Shown here in pieces: positions 7,771 through 15,400 of a DNA stretch of 16,339 nt (the first letter of the stretch is position 1; each line of letters starts with the position of its first letter). This stretch comes from Desulfovibrio sp. (lineage in GTDB: Bacteria; Desulfobacterota; Desulfovibrionia; Desulfovibrionales; Desulfovibrionaceae): the NCBI GenBank assembly GCA_031270875.1, contig JAISXC010000041.1, positions 1-16,339 on the forward strand, read 5' to 3'. The notes under the pieces are model-generated. The model saw nothing but the letters and a program-made list of their open reading frames with translations, did no database searches and was not told the origin of the DNA. Position numbers and translations under genes: made by a program.

Positions 7771-9127
7771 ACAACCGCGCGTTCAGAAAATAAAGGCACA
7801 GCGCCCACAGGCTGCCGCCAAGCAGCAACAGACCTACCGGAGCCGTGAGGCGCCGCCACATGTCCGCAAGGTTCGTGCCGAAGTATTCGCCCGTCACCAC
7901 AAGGCAGACATGCACCGGCGAGAGCATTTGTCCGCAATTGCCGGCCACCGTCGCCAGGACGATGAGAGGCGCCGCGTAGGCCTGCAGGGCCGGCGCGGCT
8001 TGCAGTATGCCGATAAGAATGGGAAAACACATCCCCACAAAACCCACCATGACGCCTGTGAGAATGCCGGAGAGCATCGGCAGAACAACGAATGCCGACG
8101 CAATGACAAGGAAGCCGGTTCCGATGCGGCTGAAAGCGTCCACAACGCCGGCGACGCGAATGGTGTCCTTGAAGACGAAAAGCATCAACAGAAGCAGCAT
8201 CATCCGCGCCATGCTTCTGTTGAAGGCAAGCTTGCGGAGCGGAACCGACGCCGCGCCGCGCCCCTGCCAGAATGCCGTGCCTATGCCCAGGGCAAGGGAA
8301 AAGGAAAAAACAGCCTGCCCGGGCAATTCTGGGAAAAATGCGTCAAAAAGCAGGCCGAAAACAGCGGCCCCGCCCAGAGTGACCACAAGCGGCAAAGCGT
8401 TCAGCAGAACATCGCCGAGGCGCTCCTCCGCCGGCTCTGTCCCCGGTCGGGCTGTCCCCCCGGCGGAAGGGATATGCCGCGAAGGAGGGGCACCGGACTC
8501 ATGCCTGGCTGTTCTGGAGGCATCCAGATCCCGCAGAAAAAAAAGCCAGCCTGCGCCGAGAGCCACAAAAACCAGCGGAAAGGTATAGCGCCAGTACACG
8601 GACAACGGTATCTGCAGAAGGGCGCAGATGAGCGCATAACCCGGATAAAGCGGCCAGGAGGCTTCCCAGATATGGCGAAACCAGTAGTTGACAAGCGCCT
8701 TCCTGCACTCGGAAATCTCCATCCCCTCCGTGGCGGCCCGTATCATCGGACAGGAAAAGAGCGCTCCGCCGGGCATGGGCAAAAGCCCCACAAGGGCGGG
8801 AAAGAGGACAAGACGGATACGCGGATGCCTGAGGTGTCTTTCAAGCCCCGCCACAAGCCTTCCGCTCTGCCCCGTGGCCTCCTGAATGCTTGAGAGAAAC
8901 ATGATGAGAAAAATCATCAGGCACAACAGCAGGAAATCCGCGTTGGTCAAAACACCGGCGACAATATCCGGCCATGAGGCCGGCCCGATGCCGGAAAAAA
9001 CGGCTACTTCAAGGCAACCGGCGCAAATGGTCAGCCACAGGGGCAGGCGCAGCCGCAACAGCACCATGAGCGTTGCGCACACCGCCAGCAGTTTGCAAAG
9101 CGCGATGGTCGTTTCAGAAAATTCCAT
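7769..9127 (-). CDS. DUF401-family integral membrane protein, probable transporter
   Basis: This 452-residue, strongly hydrophobic protein has roughly ten membrane segments. The family match rests on LLPMPGGALFSCPMI (115-129), NYWFRHIWEASWPLYPGY (147-164) and NCGQMLSPVHVCLVVTGEYF (397-416), which fit the DUF401/TIGR00529 family of uncharacterised membrane proteins resembling ion-transporter-superfamily carriers. A hydrophilic loop rich in Pro, Gly and Arg (about 200-238) splits it into two halves. The ATG at 9127 has GGGAG 7 nt upstream; a TTG five codons earlier is less likely. The substrate is unknown. The gene lies between the hybrid kinase and the Hpt gene and is divergent from the latter, so it may be a target or sensory partner of that signalling pair. 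This is inference. Confidence 0.75.
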   Translation of the reverse strand: MEFSETTIALCKLLAVCATLMVLLRLRLPLWLTICAGCLEVAVFSGIGPASWPDIVAGVLTNADFLLLCLMIFLIMFLSSIQEATGQSGRLVAGLERHLRHPRIRLVLFPALVGLLPMPGGALFSCPMIRAATEGMEISECRKALVNYWFRHIWEASWPLYPGYALICALLQIPLSVYWRYTFPLVFVALGAGWLFFLRDLDASRTARHESGAPPSRHIPSAGGTARPGTEPAEERLGDVLLNALPLVVTLGGAAVFGLLFDAFFPELPGQAVFSFSLALGIGTAFWQGRGAASVPLRKLAFNRSMARMMLLLLMLFVFKDTIRVAGVVDAFSRIGTGFLVIASAFVVLPMLSGILTGVMVGFVGMCFPILIGILQAAPALQAYAAPLIVLATVAGNCGQMLSPVHVCLVVTGEYFGTNLADMWRRLTAPVGLLLLGGSLWALCLYFLNARL

Positions 9128-9201
9128 GTTTCCGCTCCCCAATTGAAACCAAAGCCGCGCTCCGCAATTTTAATGAATTTTTGAAAAAGTTTCCGGCCAT
9201 A

Positions 9202-9228
9202 TTGCCCTTTGTCCGCTTTTTTTATAAA
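9202..9228 (+). promoter_or_regulatory. Possible promoter for the Hpt gene
   Basis: TATAAA at 9223-9228 is a good -10 box, 45 bp before the Hpt start. The best -35 is TTGCCC at 9202-9207 with a short 15-nt spacer. The intergenic position supports it and the spacing weakens it. Confidence 0.35.
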
Positions 9229-9273
9229 ACAAGCCCATCGCATGTCACTCTGACCCTGAGAGAGAAGGCCGCC

Positions 9274-9612
9274 ATGAACGAAGAAGTGCTTGACTGGAAA
9301 GAAGCCATGACGCGTGTGCTCAACAAACGCGAGCTTTATAGCAAATTGCTCGGCAAATTCATTGATTCGGAACAGGACAGCGGCGCCAGGATAGCCCAGG
9401 CTCTCTCCGCCGGTGAAACGGAAAGGGCGCGGAATCTCGTGCACACCACAAAGGGCGCGGCCGCCAATCTGGGCGCCAAGGCCTTGGCCGCCGCGGCGCT
9501 GGAACTGGAATTGGCCATTAAAGCCTGTGCGGACACAACCACTGCCATGGCGCACTTCAACTCCGCGCTGACAGACACGCTTGTGGCCATGCAGGCCTTT
9601 CGGACCCAGTAG
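9274..9612 (+). CDS. Stand-alone histidine phosphotransfer (Hpt) protein
   Basis: This 112-residue protein consists essentially of one Hpt domain. The signature is LVHTTKGAAANLGAKALAAA, with phospho-accepting His57 and the conserved Lys60-Gly61 and Asn65-Leu-Gly pattern of the helix-bundle domain. The domain relays phosphate from the receiver of a hybrid kinase to a final response regulator in the cytoplasm. AAGG lies 5 nt before the ATG. The hybrid kinase at 4497-7673 has a receiver but no Hpt, which makes it the natural local partner; pairing is not proven. No final response regulator is in the window. The gene diverges from the DUF401 gene and converges on the fusion gene 49 bp away. Confidence 0.88.
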   Translation: MNEEVLDWKEAMTRVLNKRELYSKLLGKFIDSEQDSGARIAQALSAGETERARNLVHTTKGAAANLGAKALAAAALELELAIKACADTTTAMAHFNSALTDTLVAMQAFRTQ

Positions 9613-9661
9613 TCCGTCCCGGCCATCCCCCCTCCGCCGCGTTGCGTAAGGAGGCAAAATG

Positions 9662-12600
9662 TCAGGCCCAAAATATCAAACCTGTCTCCAGTGCTGAGCC
9701 CAGGGCCTTGTGCGTGGGCATGAAGCGTATTCCGTAACGATACAGCCCCGTATGGGACGGAATGTACGCGGCGGAAAATTCCACGCCGCCCGCCGTTTGC
9801 TTGGCGACCAGACGCAGGCAATCGGGCCTGCGCTTGAAGTTGCCGCCGGAGTATGTCTGCCCCACCACAAGCTGGGCCAGAATTTCATCCGGCCGCATGT
9901 CCCCCGGGTAGACACGCACCCGGACGCTGAAAGGCTCGCCGCAGGTTATGGCATTGCTCTCCAGCCCGCTGATGACGATTTCCTCAACCTTCAGGGTGCC
10001 GAAACGCACGGCCAGATCCTTCTGCCAGTGCGCCAGTTCCCTGCACAGGGCCCGGTTGTCCGCCGCCAGCATATTCCAGCGTTTGGCGGCAGGCAGATAG
10101 GCCCAGTTCACGTAATCGCGCACCATGCGGTTGGAGCTGAACATCGCCGTCAAACTCTTCATGGAGCGTTTGGACGTGTCAATCCATCCGTTGGGCATTC
10201 CCTGGGCATCCCTGCTGAAATAGAGCGGCAGGACGTTTTCTTCCAGCATGGCATACAGCGATTCGGCGTCATTGTAATCGTTGGGGCCTTCACGCGGCAA
10301 TTCCGTTGTCAGAACAGGACCGACGGTCCAGCCGTTCTGGCGGTTGTACCCTTCGCACCACCATCCGTCGGAAATGCTCAGGTTGATGCCGCCGTTGACG
10401 GGCAGCTTCATGCCGCTGGTTCCCGAAGCCTCGTGCGGCCTGCGCGGGGTATTGAGCCACACGTCGCAGCCTTGGGCGAGAAGACGCGAAACGCCAAGAC
10501 TGTATCCTTCAATAAAGAATACTTTTCCCAGAAAACGCTCATCCAGAGTCAGCCGCACCACCTGCTGGATGAGATCAATGCCGGGTTCGTCGGCGGGATG
10601 CGCCTTGCCGGAAAAGACGAAACAAACCGGCCTGTCGGGATTGTTCAGAATTCTGGCAAGCCTGTCGGGATCGGCGAAGAGCAGGGTAGCCCGCTTGTAG
10701 GGCGCGAATCGCCGCGCAAAACCGATAACCAGCGTCTCCGGCGTGAGGCGCCTTTCCATCCCGAGGCGTTTTTCCCGTGAAATTTTGAATTTTTCCGCAT
10801 AGCCGGGAAGCTGCGCGCGCAGATATTCCAGAAGCGCTTCCTTCTGGCTCATGCGCGCCGCCCAGTATGCGTCATTGGGAATGTCGTCCACCTTTTGCCA
10901 GACGGGAGATTCCGGCGGCGCCGAAATCCAGTCCGGTCCAAGATACGCGGTCAACAGTTCCCTCATCTGCGTCCCGGCGTACGAAGGCGTGTGCACGCCG
11001 TTGGTGACATGATCAATGGGAGTTTCCGCCTCGGGCAGGCCTTTCCAGAGATTGCTCCACATGCGGCGCGAAACTTCGCCGTGCAGACGGCTCACTCCAT
11101 TGGCGCGGAAAGAAAGGCGCAGAGCCAGCACCGTCATTTCAAAATGTTGTGTGTTGCCCCCCTCCATCTGGCCCAGGCGCACGAACTGCTGCCACTCAAG
11201 GCCCAGATTCGCGGCCGTGCCGCTGAAATAGCGCTCCATGAGATCCAGGGCGAAGGACTCATTGCCCGCCGGCACCGGCGTATGGGTCGTGAAGACGGTA
11301 TTGGCCCGCACCTGCACCACGGCCTCCTCATAGCTCATGCCGGCGGCCATATACTCGTTCAGGCGCTCCACGGCCAGAAAGGCGGAATGCCCCTCATTCA
11401 TGTGGTAAACGCGCGCTTCGATGCCGAACTTGCGCAGCAGGCGCACGCCGCCCATGCCCAGCAGCATCTCCTGAAGGAGGCGGATCTCGCGGTTGGCTTC
11501 ATACAGGCGGTCGGTGATGTGACGGTCTTCCTCGGTGTTGCGGCGCGTATCCGTATCCATAAGGTACAGGGAAACCCGCCCCACCTGCATTTTCCACACC
11601 CTGGCATAGCAGATGCGGCCCGGCAGTTCCAGCTGGACAAAAACGGGTTCCTCAGCCTCGTCATACATCATGCGCACGGGAAGATGCGCGAAATTGTTGA
11701 CGGGATAGTGGGGAATCTGGCGTCCGTCCTGATTGATTTCCTGCCTGAAATAGCCGTTTTTGTACAAAAGCCCTATGCCTACCAGGGGAATGGCCATATC
11801 CGAAGCCGATTTGAGATGGTCGCCGGAAAGCACGCCCAAGCCCCCGGAATAGATGGGCACGGATTCGTGCAGACCGTATTCCGTGGAAAAATAGGCAATG
11901 GGGCGGGCCGGGGTCACGTCATCGCTCAGGACGCGCTGCGGCTCGGCCATATACGCGTCAAACTCCGCCAGAACCTCATTGTAGAGCGCGCGGTATTCCG
12001 CATTGTTCACAAGGCGGTTCAGCCGTTCCGGCTCGGCTTCCTCTATCAGGCGCAGCGGGTTGTGGCATTTCTCCCAAAGCTGGGGGTGCAGGGTGAAAAA
12101 AAGCTCCTTGGCCTTGTCGTTCCAGCACCACCACAGGTTTGAGGCAAGATCGCGCAGGCGCATAAATTCCTTCGGCAATTCGGCCACCGCCATGACCTGG
12201 CGCAAAAACGGCGTGACGGACGAGGAAGCGGCCAGTATGCGGATAAGCTCACGTCCGCCCGCCTCCTGGGCGATGCGCGATTCCGCCTTGTCCAGCGCCA
12301 GTCTGAAGGCCCTGATATAGTTTTCATAAAAATACTGCCAGGAGGTTTTTTCCGCCAGATGGCGCGCATTTCCGCGACGCAGGCCGATATTTTCCGCCGT
12401 GCCCGCAAGGGCTTTCATTATGGCCTGATGCAGTTCGTTGACGCACTGCTCCTGCCCCATGCCGCGCCTGGCCATGACAAAAACGCCGGGATACTGTTCG
12501 GCCCCCTGCCCCTCAAGGCTTTTGACCCACATGCCGAAACCGGAAAGATCCGTGGTGAGCGTCGGCACGGCCCAGGCCGCGCACTCCTGCGGCGTGTACC

Positions 12601-13909
12601 CCCAGGGTTCGTACCAGGAAGGAAAAAATCCCGCGTCGCAGGCGGAGAGCACCTCCTCGTAGGGCTTGTTGAAAAAGCCGTCGTCGCCGCCCAGCATGGC
12701 CGGCACAAAAATCACCTTGACGCGCCGATCGGGCCTGTTGTCAAGCCCGAGACGCCGGCAGACGTTAATGACCGGATCTTCCGGAGCATTCCAGGCATGA
12801 TGGGTGCAAATAAAGGGCTCGCCGTTGTCGCTGGCCCCGGGTTCGCCGCACACGGCCGCCTCGTTGACGCCCGTGTGACCTCCCATGATCAGGCAGAGAA
12901 CAAGTACCGTGGTTTCCGTGCCGGCCAGGTTTTGCGCGGCGCGGCCCATGGCTTCCAGAAAAACGTCCACGCCCTTGTTGTGCATTTCGTAACGGCCGGA
13001 AATGACAAAAATCCGTGTATTGTCCGGCAGCTTGCAGCGCAGGAAACGCTCCGACGCCGCCATGATGCCGGCCCGTCTGACAAGGGGGTCCGCCCTGTCC
13101 TCGGAATAATCGGGGATAACGCGCAAATCCAGACCGTTCAGCGTAATCACGTCCGGCTGGCGGCCCAGAAAGACGGAAGATTCCTCGCCGGTGACGGGGC
13201 TCACTGTGGTAAAGGCGTCGGCCTCCCTTGCGGAAATGCTTTCCATGGAGCATTTGGCGGTTATATTGTGCGCCGCCGCCTCCTGGGCCGGATTGAGACT
13301 GCGCAGGGTGCTGTAAATATCCCGCCCCGTGCCGGCCAGAGCCCGGCCCAGCATGGTGGCGTGGGTGGTAAAGACAGTGCCGACGCCCGGGGCCAGTTTT
13401 TTGAGGGTCAGCAGGCCGGCGCCGCACATCCATTCGTGAAACAGGGCCACGGACCTGTCGCCCAGGGGGTCCACAAGGGTTTCATGGATGGCGGCGATAA
13501 CTTCGCCGCAGACCGAGGAGAACATGACCGGTTCAATATAGTCCCAGCCTCCGGAAAGTGAATCCACCCCGTAATTCTTCCAAAATTCATAGAGCAGCTG
13601 GTTGCCGGAGTAGCGCTTGGAAAAATCCACCAGAATGGCCTTGGGACGGCCCGGAATATTCCAGCGCCCCAGACGGCATTTGAGATCCTTGACAGTCAGG
13701 GCCATGCGCAGGGAGTCCCATACCTGTTCCTCCGTTTCGACAAAGCCGGCGTTGTGCTGCAAATCCGGCCCCAGCAGGAAATAGTCCTCGCCGAAGGCCT
13801 CCACGGATTGCAGAGCCTTACTGCTGATGACGGAATAGATGCCGCCAACCTTGTTGCAGACTTCCCAGCTGACTTCAAAAAGAGTGACTGCGGAATTGTT
13901 GAAATCCAT
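9662..13909 (-). CDS. Fused GT3-type glycogen synthase and GT35 alpha-glucan phosphorylase
   Basis: This 1415-residue protein joins two enzymes of glycogen metabolism. Residues 1-about 560 resemble GT3 (eukaryotic-type) glycogen synthase: FEVSWEVCNKVGGIYSVI at the start, LFHEWMCGAG (156-165), and the catalytic-site segment WYEPWGYTPQE (432-442) with two conserved Glu at 434 and 442. Residues about 575-1290 are the divergent alpha-glucan phosphorylase type: a DUF3417-like start (RLRDLASNLWWCWND), then IAYFSTEYGLHES, YHMNEGHSAF, THTPVPAGNE and HEASGTSGMK, with the pyridoxal-phosphate Lys at 1168. Residues about 1300-1415 are a beta-rich tail. No stop or frameshift lies at the join. GGAG sits 5 nt before the ATG. 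It would extend glycogen from a nucleotide sugar and also release glucose-1-phosphate. It is last in the minus-strand cluster, 56 bp after the GH57 gene. Confidence 0.93.
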   Translation of the reverse strand: MDFNNSAVTLFEVSWEVCNKVGGIYSVISSKALQSVEAFGEDYFLLGPDLQHNAGFVETEEQVWDSLRMALTVKDLKCRLGRWNIPGRPKAILVDFSKRYSGNQLLYEFWKNYGVDSLSGGWDYIEPVMFSSVCGEVIAAIHETLVDPLGDRSVALFHEWMCGAGLLTLKKLAPGVGTVFTTHATMLGRALAGTGRDIYSTLRSLNPAQEAAAHNITAKCSMESISAREADAFTTVSPVTGEESSVFLGRQPDVITLNGLDLRVIPDYSEDRADPLVRRAGIMAASERFLRCKLPDNTRIFVISGRYEMHNKGVDVFLEAMGRAAQNLAGTETTVLVLCLIMGGHTGVNEAAVCGEPGASDNGEPFICTHHAWNAPEDPVINVCRRLGLDNRPDRRVKVIFVPAMLGGDDGFFNKPYEEVLSACDAGFFPSWYEPWGYTPQECAAWAVPTLTTDLSGFGMWVKSLEGQGAEQYPGVFVMARRGMGQEQCVNELHQAIMKALAGTAENIGLRRGNARHLAEKTSWQYFYENYIRAFRLALDKAESRIAQEAGGRELIRILAASSSVTPFLRQVMAVAELPKEFMRLRDLASNLWWCWNDKAKELFFTLHPQLWEKCHNPLRLIEEAEPERLNRLVNNAEYRALYNEVLAEFDAYMAEPQRVLSDDVTPARPIAYFSTEYGLHESVPIYSGGLGVLSGDHLKSASDMAIPLVGIGLLYKNGYFRQEINQDGRQIPHYPVNNFAHLPVRMMYDEAEEPVFVQLELPGRICYARVWKMQVGRVSLYLMDTDTRRNTEEDRHITDRLYEANREIRLLQEMLLGMGGVRLLRKFGIEARVYHMNEGHSAFLAVERLNEYMAAGMSYEEAVVQVRANTVFTTHTPVPAGNESFALDLMERYFSGTAANLGLEWQQFVRLGQMEGGNTQHFEMTVLALRLSFRANGVSRLHGEVSRRMWSNLWKGLPEAETPIDHVTNGVHTPSYAGTQMRELLTAYLGPDWISAPPESPVWQKVDDIPNDAYWAARMSQKEALLEYLRAQLPGYAEKFKISREKRLGMERRLTPETLVIGFARRFAPYKRATLLFADPDRLARILNNPDRPVCFVFSGKAHPADEPGIDLIQQVVRLTLDERFLGKVFFIEGYSLGVSRLLAQGCDVWLNTPRRPHEASGTSGMKLPVNGGINLSISDGWWCEGYNRQNGWTVGPVLTTELPREGPNDYNDAESLYAMLEENVLPLYFSRDAQGMPNGWIDTSKRSMKSLTAMFSSNRMVRDYVNWAYLPAAKRWNMLAADNRALCRELAHWQKDLAVRFGTLKVEEIVISGLESNAITCGEPFSVRVRVYPGDMRPDEILAQLVVGQTYSGGNFKRRPDCLRLVAKQTAGGVEFSAAYIPSHTGLYRYGIRFMPTHKALGSALETGLIFWA

Positions 13910-13965
13910 ACGATCTCCGTCGGTTGATGGCGTCCTGTACCGCCAGGGAAGGCTGTTGCGCGGCC

Positions 13966-15240
13966 CTACGGCTTCGGGGCCCGGCCGCCGCTCTTCTTCC
14001 GCCGGACGCGCGGCTTTTCGACGGCCTTTTCCTGCGGAGCGGGATGCCGGGCAGCCCCCTCCGCGGCGACAAGGCGCATTTCAAAGTCGGCCAGCACATT
14101 CATGAACGTGATGTACGCATCGTACGGGTTGCCGAAAGGATTGGGCCTGTCCGAAAGATAGCCGGTGAACCATTTGGTGGACATGTTATAGAAATGATCG
14201 GCCGACTGCAAGCGCTCATAGTCATGCAGCAGAACAGCATCCCCCGTGGCGCGGACACGCGCGGCAAGGGCGTAAAGGGCATGAATTGCGTCTTTCTGCA
14301 TGTCGTTGCCGAGCCACATGGTGAGATCGCGCTCCCTGTCCTTCCAGGAGGTGAAGCCGGGCACGTCCACCACGCCTCTGGGCTCAATTTTTTTGACCGC
14401 CTCGGACGGGGTCATGAATTTGAAGCGTTTGTCCTCAAGCAGAGCCGCCGGAAGCGCGGTTATGAAATCGACGATGCCCGTTTCCTTCAAGTGGCGGGCT
14501 CCAAAGGCGTGGTAATCCCAGAAAAGATTGATGATGTCGGCGCTGTCGGCGGCGCTGCGGCACCAGGCGGTAAATTTTTCCGCCGTGAGGGGCCAGCCGG
14601 GCCACTCCCGGCAACCGAAATTGATGCTGACATCCTCCGAAAGGGAGGCGTTGCGCAAAAAAAGGCACGGTTCGGAAACGTCGGGCGCCTGATAGAGATA
14701 GTTGGGGCTGCGCCACCCGAGCACATGGTCGGCCCCCTCGGCCAGCACGGCCTTGAAACCGGACTTTTGCAGGGCCAGAGCCAGTTCGTTGTTGTACACG
14801 TACTCCGTATTGCGGAAGGAGAGCGGTTTCCTGCCGAAAACGGCTTTCAGGCGGGCGCTGTGGAACTCGACCTGTCTGTCGAACTCCTCCCTGGAGTAGA
14901 GAAAGGCCAGGGAGTGGGCCGAGGTGCCGGCCACAAATTCCACGCAGCCGGTGGCGGCCAGAGCCCTGAAACCGTCAATGACCTCCGGGGTGTATTGCTC
15001 AAACTGGTCCAGGGCCGTTCCGGAAATGGCAAAGGCGCACTTGAAGGCCTTTTTGTGACGGCGGACAAGCTTCAGCAAAAGTTCGTTCATGGGCAGATAG
15101 CACATGCGGGCCAGCGCCATCAGGGAATCGCAGTTGCGGTCGTCGTCCTCATAGAGGGAACTCTGCCCGATGTCAAAAACGGTGTACCGCCGCAAACGAT
15201 ATGCCTCATGCACGTCAAAGCACAAACAAAGGGCCGGCAT
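13966..15240 (-). CDS. Glycoside hydrolase family 57 alpha-amylase-like enzyme
   Basis: This 424-residue protein matches the N-terminal (beta/alpha)7 barrel of GH57. It has CFDVHEAYRL (motif 1, His11), GCVEFVAGTSAHSLAFL (motif 2, His109), FRNTEYVYNNE (motif 3, probable nucleophile Glu146) and LFWDYHAFG (motif 4, probable acid/base Asp242). The family includes alpha-amylases, 4-alpha-glucanotransferases and branching enzymes acting on alpha-glucans. The length and FRNTE form best fit the alpha-amylase-like group, so it probably trims or rearranges glycogen in the cytoplasm. There is no signal peptide. AGGAGGTGA precedes the ATG at 15240 with good spacing, which fixes the start. The last 20-odd residues are a basic Lys/Arg/Pro-rich tail (KPRVRRKKSGGRAPKP). 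It sits between a GT4 gene and the synthase-phosphorylase fusion. Confidence 0.88.
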   Translation of the reverse strand: MPALCLCFDVHEAYRLRRYTVFDIGQSSLYEDDDRNCDSLMALARMCYLPMNELLLKLVRRHKKAFKCAFAISGTALDQFEQYTPEVIDGFRALAATGCVEFVAGTSAHSLAFLYSREEFDRQVEFHSARLKAVFGRKPLSFRNTEYVYNNELALALQKSGFKAVLAEGADHVLGWRSPNYLYQAPDVSEPCLFLRNASLSEDVSINFGCREWPGWPLTAEKFTAWCRSAADSADIINLFWDYHAFGARHLKETGIVDFITALPAALLEDKRFKFMTPSEAVKKIEPRGVVDVPGFTSWKDRERDLTMWLGNDMQKDAIHALYALAARVRATGDAVLLHDYERLQSADHFYNMSTKWFTGYLSDRPNPFGNPYDAYITFMNVLADFEMRLVAAEGAARHPAPQEKAVEKPRVRRKKSGGRAPKP

Positions 15241-15307
15241 CGCTCACCTCCTGATGCCAAATTCAAATCCGGACCGCGCTCCGCGCTTTCGCTTTGTCAG
15301 CCGCGGC

Positions 15308-15327
15308 GGGAGCGTCGCCCCGCTCCC
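15308..15327. other. GC-rich hairpin between the GT4 and GH57 genes
   Basis: GGGAGCG (15308-15314) and CGCTCCC (15321-15327) form a perfect 7-bp stem with a 6-nt loop in the 160-bp gap. No T-run follows on the minus strand. It could be a processing or stability element rather than a terminator. No convincing promoter was found in this gap, so the three genes may share one transcript. Confidence 0.35.
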
Positions 15328-15400
15328 GGAAACTCGGTCCGTTCCGGAGCGGCTTCTCCCCGCCTGTTCCGGACCCGATGTGAAACCGCGGGGGTTCGCA

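Noticed and set aside
9613..9661. Bidirectional terminator between the Hpt and fusion genes
   Set aside because: No convincing stem-loop with a T-run is visible in these 49 bases on either strand.
15308..15327. GC-rich hairpin as an intrinsic terminator of the GT4 gene
   Set aside because: No T-run follows on the minus strand, so it is listed only as a hairpin of unknown role.
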